Both the position numbers and the translations under genes were made by a program. Of a stretch of 64,000 nucleotides of DNA, positions 21,405 to 32,600 are shown piece by piece (within the stretch, counting starts at the first letter, position 1; every line of letters starts with the position of its first letter). Source of the stretch: Hexactinellida sp. DTS-2022 (lineage: Eukaryota; Porifera; Hexactinellida); the NCBI GenBank assembly GCA_028753945.1, contig JAPNXP010000004.1, forward strand, positions 2,108,001 through 2,172,000, read 5' to 3'. Under the pieces are notes generated by a model. It did not search any database and had not been told where the DNA came from. It was given only the letters and a program-made list of their open reading frames with translations.

Positions 21405-21918
21405 CAGTGGAACCCCGCGTATCGAGGCACCTACGTGCTCAGCGCCCCGATACGAGGGAGTGCCCCGATACGCGGGGTTCTAAGAGAACTCCAATTAAAA
21501 CAATTAAATTAGCACCTACACAACAAATAATACACATATAGTCAAAACCTAGAGTTAAGGATGATATTTAAGCATTACTCACATTACAATTTCACATTAT
21601 ACTTTACCAACACTAGGAGACACAAATCCATGATATTCACGGAATTTTGTTTTTTTGAAAAACTCCATCGATTACCTCAGCACGAGTCTCTAGCGCGAGT
21701 GGGAACGCTTAGCGGCCATGACAAAGAGTACTAAGCTGCTCAAAAGTCAAAAAAATGTTTCTCAAGAGAAAATAACCTTCGATGGAGTGCCCCGATAAGT
21801 GAATGGCGTCCCGATACGCGGGGTTATTTTTAATGGGAAAAAAACAAATTCCCAAACGACTGCCCCGATACGAGGGGTGCCCCGATACGCGAGTACCCCG
21901 AAACGCGCGGTTCCACTG
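21405..21918. mobile_element. Tc1/mariner-type MITE, TSD TA
   Basis: 514 bp, ends CAGTGGAACCCCGCGTATCG and complement of CAGTGGAACCGCGCGTTTCG, flanked by TA (21403-21404, 21919-21920). GATACGCGGGG/GCCCCGATACG repeats occur several times near both ends. Confidence 0.9.
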
Positions 21919-21920
21919 TA

Positions 21921-22189
21921 CTTGTATCTAAATATGTTGCTATTTTTATAATAATGCATCATTAAAACTATCCCTACAGAGTTGGTTAAAGAGGTGGAGA
22001 GTAAAACGAAGATACAGGAGACGTGATCCCTCGGTGACCTAATTTGCTCGTACATTTTTGGAGATGTGAAGTTATAAAAAAAACTTAAAATAACCCCTGG
22101 CACCAACCCAATACGGTGAAGCATCGTAACTTATAACCAAATCTAAACCAGGATCAAAGTGTACAAACAACCGGCTCGACATAGTTCAA
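21921..22189. other. Unassigned sequence left of LTR-retroelement fossil
   Basis: No supported gene. May include decayed 3' parts of the retroelement on the minus strand. Confidence 0.3.
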
Positions 22190-22874
22190 ATCCATCTTCG
22201 TGATCTCTACCCCACACAAATCCTGAATGTTTCTATAGTAAGTGGTATAATGGGGGATCAAATGGAGGATAAATTGGGTCAGAACTTTCCGTAGTAGTTC
22301 ATCAGGCGAGGAAAGATCAGCTGACCCATATCCACTGGGCTGGGTGCTCTCATTATTGCCTGAAACTTCTTTTGATTGGGTTTGAGCACATCATCAGTAA
22401 TAGCATGACTAGGATAGCCCAAAGACTGGAGAAGGAATGCATGTTTGTGGCGTTACAGTCGCAAAAAAGAATTTTCCAAACGTTGAAATACTTTTTCAAC
22501 GTTCATCAAGTGTCCGCTTTCGGTTCTTCCAGCTATGAGAATACCATCCAGATATACGTACACCAAGATTAGGAATCCCTTAAAAGATGTTCTCTATCGT
22601 TCTCTGGAAAATTAATGGGGCTAACGATTACCGAAAGGCAAACGGTTAATTGAAACAGCCTTATGTGTATTGATCGTTGTGTAATTCTTTGAACATCTTT
22701 CAAAAAGATTTGTAAGTGTGCACAAGGTTTCATTTTTAAAGACTGGCCACCTGCAAGAGAGCAAACATCAATAGGGAAAAGTGATAATCTGTCAACATTG
22801 GATTCTTCGCATGTAGTAACTTTGTAGTCTCCGAATAGACGAATTGTTCCATCCCACTTGACTACGGGTACTAC

Positions 22875-23059
22875 CAGGCTTTCATCCAGGAAAAATTTCC
22901 CGCGCGCCTAGATTATGTTAGAGCTCGCTCACACGCGCCTAAAATGCTCAATTTGTATTACGTCTATGGGAGCATCTCTCAATTTTCGCGCGCCTAGAAA
23001 AGTTTCCTTTTGAAATTACGCGCCTACAGGCGCGTCACATACGCCTGGATGAAACCCTG
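22875..23059. mobile_element. hAT MITE (CAGGCTTTCATCC family), TSD GGTACTAC
   Basis: 185 bp, ends CAGGCTTTCATCCAGG and complement of CAGGGTTTCATCCAGG, perfect 8-bp flanks GGTACTAC (22867-22874, 23060-23067). Interior has GCGCGCCTA repeats unlike the AT-rich surroundings. Confidence 0.95.
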
Positions 23060-23067
23060 GGTACTAC

Positions 23068-23655
23068 CATAGGCACTGAAACTCTCCAGCGTCAGGGGGG
23101 GGGGGTGTATATAAATGTGAAAGGTCAAAGAAACGATGCCTATGGTACATGGGCACAAAGTTTCAAAGTATGAGGTTACAGTTGGGGCGGCGCGGAGCGA
23201 GTGTGGCGAGCTACCTTTTGGAGATTCTAGGGGCAAGCCCCCAGTAAATAAATGGACTGCGAGTACCCAGATATGGATTTGTTTTGAATGAATTATACGT
23301 ATATTTTACTATCCTAAATTATATTGAACAGTGTATTTTTTATCCAGAGGGCACGGTTACTCCCGCACCAATAATGTTGCCCCGCTTCAATTTTACGGGG
23401 GGGGGGACGCACGCCCTCCTGTTTATGCCACTGCTATGGTGGCTAAAATCATTATGTTGGACGGGCATAATTGTATACATATAAAAATCATCCAATGTTT
23501 TTAAGAAAACTCCTTAGGAAAATATTATTATTCAATTAGTCAATGTTCTATACGTACGTGTAACAATAAAGAATATGTCTAATATACCCTCCCTGACTGT
23601 TTCCTCAGCCAGGGGGGGTGAAACCCCCTGCCCCCCCCCACTTTCGGCGCCAATG
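23068..23655. mobile_element. hAT MITE at the same target, TSD GGTACTAC
   Basis: 588 bp, ends CATAGGCACTGAAAC and complement of CATTGGCGCCGAAAG, with G- and C-runs inside each end. Flanks GGTACTAC at 23060-23067 and 23656-23663. The left copy is shared with the preceding MITE. Confidence 0.85.
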
Positions 23656-24490
23656 GGTACTACTACTGGAACGATATGGTCTGGATCAATGTAGAGTCTC
23701 GCCTTCCTAGTTCATCGCTGAAGACGAATGAGTGTTCTCCTAAATTTTCCCCAAATAATTCTTGTGTTGGATTCGATTCAACCGGCACGATTTAATCCTT
23801 GGTTTCTCTATCCAATCTCGTCTCAAAAGACTGGACCATTACTTCACTAATAGTAGGCGAAGTCTGTCCTGTTGCCCAAACGTTACTTTCACATCTATCT
23901 CTCCCATTACTCTCATGAATCCACCGGTATACGTATTTAACGAGAGGTTGTCACATTGAGTATAGAGGTATTTCCCGTTGTCCAAAACCGGGCGAATGTT
24001 GCTCTACTAATGCTGGACATGATTTAGTTGCTCCCGTATCAACCTCCATCGGAAGGTTACTCCACTCGCTAAAACCTCTTCCAGAAAATTAGCGACATTT
24101 TAATCTCGAATATTTAACAAATTTGATTTCAGAAAAGGAATTTGTCTGGTTTCTTCACTATCCTGAATAACAAGGTTACCTTTCTCCAACTGTGAAATCC
24201 ATTAGAAGACTTCGATCTTTGCACCCACAAACTCTTCTATATGCCCCAAATTATTGCATCTGCATCTTTAAAATCATAACTGGTGTTTGCCACCTCATCT
24301 GTTAAAAGCGTTTCTTTAGTTATGTGGAATTGTGTGTCCGATCCGATGAAATCAAAGGTAAACCTTCTCTGTTTCGGGATTTCACTATTTGGTTGTTTCT
24401 GTATCCAGTCAGAACATGGCAGATCAAAATCTAGCTTTATCTTGTGAACTTAATCCCTCAATAGAAGTGTAGATCCTGTACGTTTCATTA

Positions 24491-25898
24491 ATGTTTGCTA
24501 AAATGGCATGAAATCATAATATTGATTAATATATTATAACCATAGTAAGGTATTTATAATAAATAGAAAGTAGTTTAAGCAGCCGTGAATAAGTTACCAG
24601 ACGAATATTGTGTCTACATGCTTTTTCATTTAGCAATACGAGCCAGATACAGATAAATCAATAGATAACCGTAAACGTGATACTTAAGTTCATCCAATAC
24701 ACAATCGTTCAATGGAAGGCTTTCCCCACAATTTAAGAGGAGATCATGACCCCAAAGCCTTCGCCATTTTTTTATAGAGGGCCTTTTTGTCATAACACAA
24801 AAGCAACTTAGGCATCCCAGTTTGTCATGATATGGAATGGGATAATGCATTTGGCGATGTTAATATCGGAGCACATTCATCTGCATAAAATAAGCTGCTT
24901 GGTGAAGATGAATTTGTCCTACTACCCATTTAGGAATTTGTATACTATACTACGTTAAATTCGCGACCGAAAATTGTCCTACGATCTTGTCCGTACTTTG
25001 TCCTATGGTTAATTCGAGTTTGAAATTTGCCTACCACCCTGTCCGGGCTGGTTCAGAGTTCAGAATTATTTCTGCATACAATTAAAATAATTGTAATGTG
25101 TCTATATTGTGAATTGTCTCTTATTAACAGCTTTAGCTTCATTGAGAAATGTATTATTGTTTCTTTCTAACAAGTTTAGGTCTTCACTAATGAATAAATA
25201 TATATTACCCAATCAAAGGCGTAGCTTACACCTATGCCGCCCGGGCGGAAAAATTTCATGCCTCCCTTCGGCACTCATATCACTTTCAATTTGGATGTCT
25301 ATTTAAGTAAATTATGGTGTTATTTACAACTTAAATTTATTGTTTGTATCATGTACGCAAAGTTTTCCAAGTATGAGTTACATTTTGGGGCGCGCGGAGC
25401 GAGTGATCCTTTGGGTTGTATTGCTCCCCAAGAAAGGAATTGATAGCGAGATACAGAGCCATCGATTTGTAGCCATTCATGGAACTAGTAGAGTAACAAG
25501 TCCATACGTACTTAAAAATGCAAATATCCTAATATATTGGCAATGAAATTGCAAATATCGATGAAATTTACACCCGCATCATTAATGTTGCAACACTTAA
25601 ACATTTTATGGAGGGCGTTTGATTTTTCCAATCAATATGAGGCAAAAGGAATATTATTAATCTGATTACAGATTCGAATACTAAATGGTCGAATTAGTAT
25701 AAGGAAAAAGTTTCCAATCATTATGTTTATTTTCTAGAGATACAGCCAAATTACAAATTGTTCCACTTGTGCCACAAGTAGAAAGTGGTAGGAATAATAT
25801 GCCACTTGATGGATATTGGCTGGAAATTACCTAAATAAATTGTTTGAGGTTCGCCGACCACACAAAAAATATTACCGCATTATATTTCCATTGATGTA
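24491..25898. other. Repeat fragments, no gene
   Basis: Contains 24541-24620, related to the right part of the Tc1-type element at 14142-14714 (GTTACCAGACGA). 25217-25430 is a hAT-like fragment beginning GGCGTAGCTTACACCTATG with GGCGCGCGGAGCGAGTG, a phrase also present at 23183-23210. 25735-25835 is again Tc1-related (ATACAGCCA, GTGCCACAAGT). The rest is unassigned. Confidence 0.5.
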
Positions 25899-26044
25899 CA
25901 GTCTGTTCTCTCTAATTGTCCACTTCTCTAATAGTACCCTTTTCTAATAGTCCACTTATTTTCTTGTCCAAATCAATATTTATATATCTGTAATAGTCCA
26001 CTTTGGGCCAATTGCCCACTGGTGGACTATTAGAGAGAACAGTG
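25899..26044. mobile_element. Tigger-like MITE, TSD TA
   Basis: 146 bp, ends CAGTCTGTTCTCTCTAATTG and complement of CACTGTTCTCTCTAATAGTC, TA at 25897-25898 and 26045-26046. TAATAGTCCACTT repeats inside. Same family as the mini-elements in the foldback B arms. Confidence 0.85.
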
Positions 26045-26046
26045 TA

Positions 26047-26916
26047 AATCTATTTTCGAATACGTCGTAAGATGAACTATTAACACTACAAAAAATAGCC
26101 AGAATTGGCCAGTAAAAACAAGCAGATTATGAAAGTGTTATCACCAAAAGAGCATAGTTAATTATAGAAAATTATGTAACCATGGCGTACACGTTTTACA
26201 TAAAGTACAAGTATACAAAGATTAAGAAATATCAATAGAGAGGAGTTTCTATACGTAAATAATCATGCTTTGTAAGACTACATAAGTCAAGTGAAGCGAA
26301 TCCCAAACTTGTTCAGCAGTGGACCGCCTAAAGTAACAATTATACATCTAGTTCTGAGGATAATTTCTTATCGTCCGTTATCAGATTTACACATACGTAT
26401 TCCTTCAAGGTCAAAGTATTAACGCGGTCTACTACTGTACTAATATCCTTGAAACAATTTGTAAAGATGCAATGTCGAGGAAGCGAAATACGGGGTCAAT
26501 TCTACAGAGGGCTATGACTTAAACAAATTAATTTATGCAGGACTTACCCCATACCCACACAGCCAAAGTGACTCAGCAAAACAGCTCAGAGATCTTCCCT
26601 TCCTTTTGGAAGGTAGTTGAGTGGCTAGATGCTCTCCGAATTTAATCCAATGGTGAACCTGTGAACTATTTTATCCCATAACCTGGATGAAACCTATATA
26701 AATAACCTTGAATTCTTCGAATTGCACTTTACAAGTTCTTTTCTAGCTTGCGTGAATTATGACTAAGTTGTTTCTTGAAACCAGGTAACAAATACAATTA
26801 ATTGAAAGTTAAATACATGATATTTTTTGGTAGAGCCCCTCGGAGGGGCTAGTATGGATATGTTAGTACTTATTCAAGCTAGATCAATTCTATTCTGCTT
26901 GAAAATGTCTAGTAAT
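26047..26916. other. Unassigned sequence
   Basis: No supported gene. A short hairpin AGCCCCTCGGAGGGGCT lies at about 26835-26851. Confidence 0.4.
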
Positions 26917-26918
26917 TA

Positions 26919-27078
26919 CAGTCGAAATCGGGTTTTTTTGCCACGGGTTTTTTTGCTTATTGGGTTTTTTTGCCTCCTTTTGTCGTGCAAAAATGTGATA
27001 TCTTAATGTGTTTTACATCGGGTTTTTTTGCCTCCTTTTGTCGTGCATTTTGGGGGGGAAAAAACCCGATTTCGACTG
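26919..27078. mobile_element. Tc1/mariner-type MITE, TSD TA
   Basis: 160 bp, perfect inverted ends CAGTCGAAATCGGGTTTTTT, TA on both sides (26917-26918, 27079-27080). Contains GGGTTTTTTTGCC four times and CCTCCTTTTGTCGTGCA twice. Inserted at the TA that begins the Ginger-like element. Confidence 0.95.
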
Positions 27079-27404
27079 TAGTACTGTTGCGTAGATTCAG
27101 AGATCGTAGAATCCTGAGATCCTGTACTAAAACCATGGACGCAATAGTAGCGTAGAATTATGAGATCCACCATAGAATCGTGAGATTCCATGGTTAATCT
27201 CGAGATTCAGTTATGGTTGGATATTAATTAAGATGATCACGATCACAGTTCGTTACGTTCTACTTACTAGGATTGAAGTATATATATAATCGAAAATTAA
27301 GTAAATATCAGTATACTCTAATATTCTTTCCTTTTGACTTATATTCTCTAAACAAACACTATCTGTAAATCTACGTTGATAAATCTTGTAACGTTGAAAC
27401 TTGA

Positions 27405-28300
27405 AATGAATTCTAAAGAATTTGGAGAAATTGTCAAGTTCCTTGAAAGTGGTTGCATTCCTAAAAAATTGAAACATTCCGCTCAAGGACTATGGAATTT
27501 CAAGAGAAGGGCAGGAAATTATACCCTCTCCGAATCTAGACACCTGTATAAAGTAAGTTGATCTCCACAATATAATATCCACATTATTATGCACCTATCA
27601 ATTATTGCCCACATTCTCCCCAGTCTTGGGCAACTATGATTTATCATAGTGTAAAATTGGAATAGAAAAATATTTGCTTTTTGCAATAATTTAGTAGAAA
27701 CACTTCAAAATTGTTTATTGTTTACCATCCATTAATCTTTTATTAGAAGATCGTTCAGAATGGAAACGAGTTGAGGCTTCAGGTTCCTATTCGAGAAGAT
27801 ATTTCTCAGGTTTATGAACAATATCACGATTCACTTGGTCAGCCTGGGATAAATTCCACTCTACAAGCAATCAAGCAGAGATACACTTGGCCCGGGATGT
27901 ATGTGGATATTAACAATTATGTAAGTAATTTTGAATGAATTACGATTTTGCATCTTGTTTATCTCGAAAACAACTTTAATTAACTTCGCAGCAATTGTTG
28001 AAAATGCTCATGATATGTTATTAAAGGTGAAAACTTGTGACATTTGTCAACAAACAGCTGTGCTACCACCTAATCCTCAAAAGAAGCTGCAACCTATTGC
28101 ACCTCCAAATGTTCCATGGAAACATATAGGGATGGATCTAATATGCGATCTCCCTGAAACATCAGATGGCTACAAACTCATTCTTGTTATTGTGTGTTAC
28201 CTTTCTAAGTATTTGCCATATACAATCAAATTACAAATATTTTACATTGTAACTACCTTTGATACGTATAGATCTGATAATATACAATTTCGATAGTTAT
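27405..28300 (+). pseudogene. Ginger/KRBA2-type integrase remnant
   Basis: N-terminal block MNSKEFGEIVKFLESGCIPK (27405 on) and GLWNFKRRAGNYTL resemble the start of KRBA2-like integrases. QYHDSLGQPGINSTLQAIKQ (27820-27880) and CDICQQTAVLPPNP (28040-28080) form the HHCC zinc finger. PNVPWKHIGMDLICDLPET (28108-28164) leads to the first catalytic Asp of the rve core, with LILVIVCYLSKYLPY after it. Two spacers that interrupt the reading (27556-27750 and 27921-28025) have intron-like borders (GTAAGT near 27552 and 27920), an inference. The rest of the rve core is absent. Confidence 0.7.
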
Positions 28301-28439
28301 ACTAGCTATTATTTAAAAGTTATTAATTAAATACAAGTGATTAAAACTAGTTTTAAAATTCTAAGCAGCATGAGGTTACATACAAGCACGATATTTTAGG
28401 CAATCTAATATCTCAACACCATTTTTGGGGCATCTTTCC

Positions 28440-29047
28440 AGAAGGCTGGCCGAATAGTGGTCCGGCGTTAGTCTCAGAAAGCCCTAGTATCGCTGTTATT
28501 GATGAAAAGTGGCAGAGAGAGAAATGTACTCTTTTTGGGGCTGACTTTTCCCTCAGCCATCAAGCAGCCGGTAAGCTTGAAAGGAAAGCCTCTGAGTCAA
28601 TACGAGCTATAGGAGACAGAGAGTATTATTTGAGATGGAAACTATCTCTTTCGGTGCTTATCGAAGATAATCACTGGAAGTCAAGAGAGCCATTTGCAAC
28701 TTCGAGCTATAATATCTAGATTTATAACAAATGAGGGAACAACTCAGCTCCAGTGGTATTTTCGCCAGAAAAAGATGTATCCATCCAACTACTTACTAGA
28801 TGAAAACCTGGTTAGTATAGAAGGCTCCTGTGCAGGAGATGTAGAAATCATGGCGGCTGCTTGTATCCTCCAGGCAGATATATTTGTTACGAACAACGAT
28901 TACATACATGAAGGCTCATTAATTCGTGAGGTACGGTGGAGCATGCTTAGAGCTAATGATAAATCTAACACATCCATCTACATTACCATTTATCAACTAT
29001 TTGAATCATTACGAACCTCATCTACTAACTTCATTAAGATCGAATAA
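28440..29047 (+). pseudogene. OTU-type cysteine protease remnant in Ginger-like element
   Basis: SIRAIGDREYYLRWKLSLSV matches the OTU start (x-GDG-x-C-x-F-R pattern, here degraded). TNEGTTQLQWYFRQKKM, SCAGDVEIMAAACILQADIF and YITIYQLFE follow in OTU order (E-I-x-A-A-A and the region before the catalytic His). The final 117 codons are an open frame (28694-29047). OTU proteases remove ubiquitin; in transposons their role is not established. It could instead be a separate element's gene, but it lies wholly within the TIRs. Confidence 0.65.
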
Positions 29048-29369
29048 CGACTAACCACAATATCTCAATCCTCAGAATAATATTCGTTTAAACATCATTG
29101 ATTTTCGAAAGCGCTCAAAGGCAAGGTACATCGAACCTTGTAGGGACCTCTGCCCGAGGTTATTCAGGCAACGTAATCCCTATCATGGTGAGCCCAGATA
29201 ATGGAAACGCGACCTGTAACGGCACATCCCCAGTGGTGAATTATCAAGTAACACTCATCCAACACTCCTCCATCTAAAGCGTATTGCGGGAAAGGCAACG
29301 CAACTGACGAGTCCAAGCCGGGACGAAACACAAAGAATATAATTTGAGTTGTAATTAATTAATTGTTTT

Positions 29370-29500
29370 AGCTGAACGAATATTCGAATATTCAAATATT
29401 CATTCGTTTTGATGGCTAAGCAGTAATTATAGCAATTCAAGACTCCAAATACAGAGGAAAATAGTAATTTGTTCATGTTACAATAGTTTAATCTTAGCGA
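29370..29500. mobile_element. Fragment of CGAATATTCG hAT MITE family
   Basis: TAGCTGAACGAATATTCGAA followed by GATGGCTAAGCAGTAATTAT and ACAGAGGAAAATAG matches 8340-8450. Only the left half is present. Confidence 0.65.
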
Positions 29501-29518
29501 TAAAAAATATTAGACACA

Positions 29519-29730
29519 AGCTAGGTTATAGCGGCACTGGTATAGTGTAGCTATTGTATTGTATGTGTCGGATTTATATAGTTTAGTATTGTAATTACAA
29601 TAGTTATTAGTTACGCTATACGTATGAGTACTGCAATCTGGAATTCACCACCAGCTTAAGATTAGGAGAGTATTATCAGCTAGGTTATAGCGGTACTGAT
29701 GTAGTGTAGCTGTTGTATTGTATGTGTCCT
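29519..29730. repeat. Direct repeat of about 53 bp, spacing 158 bp
   Basis: AGCTAGGTTATAGCGG-ACTG and TGTAGCTATTGTATTGTATG occur at 29519-29572 and again at 29678-29730 with few differences. In the non-coding 3' part of the Ginger-like element. Confidence 0.8.
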
Positions 29731-30032
29731 GATAAACTGTGTCTGTGTATTTACATGCTAACTAATAATTAATCCCTCTAGGCATTAATTTGTATATACT
29801 TTTTGTAAATTGTATCAAAAATATAGCGTATTTTTGTATTACATGTACATTGATTTTGCATTGCAAACCCTGTTATATATGTATATGTATACTATATTGT
29901 ATTGTTTTATTTATTACTTGGAATATATATTGTTGATATTTTTCAATGAATTATTGACAATATCTTCCTCAATTACACATTAGAAGGGATTCTATATAAT
30001 GCATAATTGGGAGATTTCGCGTTTACATTGTA

Positions 30033-30183
30033 CAGTGCTACCTCTAAGTGGCTGAAGTTGGGCCGGCGAACATTCTAATATCCACCCATTCTCCAGTTAG
30101 TGGTAATTCCCCACTTAGAGAGGTGTATTTCAATAAAAATTGAAAAAATTTTCTCGAACATCCCCACTTATAGAGTTCCACTG
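30033..30183. mobile_element. Tc1/mariner-type MITE, TSD TA
   Basis: 151 bp, ends CAGTGCTACCTCTAAGTGG and complement of CAGTGGAACTCTATAAGTGG, TA on both sides. Same family as 49137-49637. Confidence 0.85.
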
Positions 30184-30729
30184 TAATACCCAATTTCATA
30201 GTAAGTAACATACAATAATATCCAACCACAACTGAATCTCGAGATTAACCATAGAATCTCACGATTCTATGGTGAATCTCAGAATTCTAAGTAACTATTG
30301 CGTCCATAGTTTTTTAGTACAGGAATCTAAGGATTCTACGATCTCAGAAATCTACGCAACAGTACTATCAAACACTATTGAAATCCAAATCGAATAAACT
30401 TTCTCTTCCTTGTTGGTGTTGAAATATTTCTGGGTACCAAATAAGCATTAGATATTGCGCAGTTGATATAATACTTTTCTTTAAGTCTTGGATCTTAAGG
30501 ACGGCAACTACTTATTGTTTATTTTTAACTTTGCCATGGTTCCTCAAGAGGTGTAAATTGTTGTAGAATCCTCTGTGGTGTAAATTGAAAGGGTGCTGTA
30601 AATTGACAAATATGACAAGATGTATGATAAAATTTACAACACATCTTGGATGCACATACGTATATTTTATCTAAAGCATTATGCCCTACATAGGGTTTAA
30701 TTTCCTCAACCATTCGATTGGGTTGGAAT

Positions 30730-30921
30730 CAGGCTTTCATCCAGACAAAATTCTCTGTGCGCCTAGATTTAGTTTTAGCTCGTTCATTTTTCATTTTGTA
30801 CGCCTAGTTTGCACATTTTGAATTAAGTCTATGGGAGCATCTCTCGATATTGTACGCCTAGACACGATTTTTGTACGCCTAGATTAAAATCCAGCGCCCA
30901 ATACGACTGGATAACACCCTG
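30730..30921. mobile_element. hAT MITE (CAGGCTTTCATCC family), TSD GTTGGAAT
   Basis: 192 bp, ends CAGGCTTTCATCCAGAC and complement of CAGGGTGTTATCCAGTC. Left flank GTTGGAAT (30722-30729). The right GTTGGAAT is found only at 32430-32437, because a hAT element later landed inside it. ACGCCTAG repeats in the interior. Confidence 0.9.
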
Positions 30922-30925
30922 GTTG

Positions 30926-32425
30926 CAGTGCCGGATTTAGGGTGTTGTGGGCCTAGGGCTGTTATTTTTATTGGGCCTATTTTTATATCTTTTATTTTTC
31001 CAATGATAGTCCCTACTTTACATATTTAAGCAGAAACAATGAAATAACATATTTTCTTCCATAATTACTATTAATTATTTGCTATTAATATAAACCAGTT
31101 CTTCGGTCTAGGTCGCACCGTGTCCTTTTTTCGTTGGTGTTAGACTATAAAACACAATTAACGGACGCTTCGCGACCTTACCAACCTCAAGAAATCACTC
31201 ATAATAAAATAAGTTAAGCCTGTGAATTGTTAATTACACGTATATTATTTTATTCAGATTAGTTTGTCACAATTTGGGAGTCAAGGCAATTCAAATTATC
31301 AATTAAAATGCTATTTAATACCAAGATTTTCCTCCAGACAATAAATTGTTGGATCAATATGTCATTTACAATGCAGAAGATATATGCGGGTAAATCGTTG
31401 AACATCTTTGATAGTAATATCATGCATAATTATGTGATTGACGTAGCAAAAATAAATCACCGATAGAAGTAATTGATGTAAGCCAAACTGGATTAATCAA
31501 AGTATGCAATCTCGGAAAAATGTAGGGGAAGATTAAATCTACAAAACACAATTTGAGCCATGAGGAAGCAGTTGGAGGTGCGTTTTTGATAATAACTGCG
31601 CAGATTAAAAGTGAAAATTGTTACATTTTGAAGAGAAATACAATACAATATATATTATAATGTGACAAATTTGTGTCGTCTGAATCAAAATACTAGGAGT
31701 CAATCCAAATTAGTTCCTACGTGAGGCAATAATCCCATAAATCGTACGTGTGCTTCATTTTATCCTGCCTTGTCATCTAAAATTGTGGCGATTCGGACAA
31801 AAACTAATTAGTTATTCCTAAATACACAAAACTTCCTATATCCGGGCACTTTTAACGAAGGGTGCCCGTACTGGGAATTTACCCGCATCTCAGAAAGTGT
31901 CTTGTCCATATTTTTATCATTAAACGTGATTATAGTAATAAGTACTTGTTTAGTTTGAGTATCATCAATAAGGGTGCCCGTTTGGAAGGTTGATGTTATG
32001 CGCTTTTAAGACTTCAGAATGCCGATATTTTGTTTGGAAGACGTTAAGACCAATTCATCGTTGTGAACGTATAAAATTACCCTTGCATGCCAATTTGTAT
32101 TTTCTAGAGCATATTGTCTTCCCTAACAATTCTAGACAAACACACACAAAAGCAGACAACAATTGTGCTTTTAATATATAGATAGATAACTTTTATTGCT
32201 AAAAATGTCACGAAGTACTTATGTACCTGGTGTTGCTAAAATTTTATTGAAACATCGGGTTTAGCTCATGCAAACTATTCATTATATTTTGAAATCTTTT
32301 CGGCGGAAACTAGTTTCTACTCCCAAATCAATCCCATTTCCAGGCCAAGTTGACTTAAACTGGGCCTAAGAATGAAGTGGGCCTAGGGCTTTAGCCCGAG
32401 CAGCCCTATGGTAAATCCGCTACTG
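30926..32425. mobile_element. hAT non-autonomous element, TSD CCTGGTTG
   Basis: 1.5 kb, ends CAGTGCCGGATTTAG and complement of CAGTAGCGGATTTAC, perfect 8-bp flanks CCTGGTTG (30918-30925, 32426-32433). GGGCCTAGGGCT occurs near both ends. It carries RTE-like copy 3 and no transposase. Confidence 0.9.
31100..32186 (+). mobile_element. RTE-like LINE 3' end or SINE, copy 3
   Basis: Head CTTCGGTCTAGGTCGCACCG with GACGCTTCGCGACC. Tail AGACAAACACACACAAAAG, ACAACAATTGTGCTTTTAAT and TAGATAGATA. It is longer than copies 1 and 2, so it either has an insertion or preserves more of the element. GGGTGCCCGT repeats occur at 31870 and 31972. Confidence 0.5.
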
Positions 32426-32600
32426 CCTGGTTGGAATGCATTCCAACCCAACAATATTCCTTCTAAGTTTTGTAAATGCTTAAATGATTCCTGGGTTGTC
32501 TGAATCACGGTAGAAGTGCAGTAATATCTCAGAGACTTTGGGAAGATTTTCGATATACAAGTGTGCAATTTCGAAGCATTACATAATCTAAAAGATAATT

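Larger units (their letters stand above)
22190..24490 (-). mobile_element. LTR retrotransposon pol fossil (Gypsy-like)
   Basis: Minus strand. An aspartic protease signature (VDTGA region, about 24000-24060) lies upstream of reverse-transcriptase sequence including a YLDG box (about 22535-22555) and the following connection region (APSPVDMGQL, about 22320). The element is old and broken many times. It is split by two MITEs at 22875-23655. LTRs were not identified, so the ends are approximate. Confidence 0.75.
27079..30367 (+). mobile_element. Ginger-like integrase DNA transposon, copy 1
   Basis: 3.3 kb with TIRs of about 150 bp (27080-27230 and 30217-30367), ends AGTACTGTTGCGTAGATT in both orientations, rich in GATTCTATGG/AATCTCGAGATT. 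It encodes an integrase of the Ginger/KRBA2 type and an OTU-protease-like region. Ginger transposons are DNA transposons whose integrase is related to that of Gypsy elements; some are known to carry accessory domains. Broken in several places. No clear 4-bp target duplication. Later insertions: hAT-MITE fragment (29370-29500) and a TA-type MITE (30033-30183). Confidence 0.75.
30430..32600 (-). mobile_element. Retroelement-type integrase fragment, split by two insertions
   Basis: Minus strand. An HHCC zinc-finger region with TSCHICQFTAPFQ and the following LEEPW motif lies at 30530-30720. Upstream sequence of the same reading resumes beyond 32437. Fossil, broken. It could belong to a Gypsy-like LTR element or to another integrase-bearing element. 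No terminal repeats were identified. Confidence 0.55.

Noticed and set aside
28694-29047. OTU-like open frame considered as a host gene
   Set aside because: Lies within the TIRs of the Ginger-like element and its upstream half is degraded, so it is treated as element-borne.
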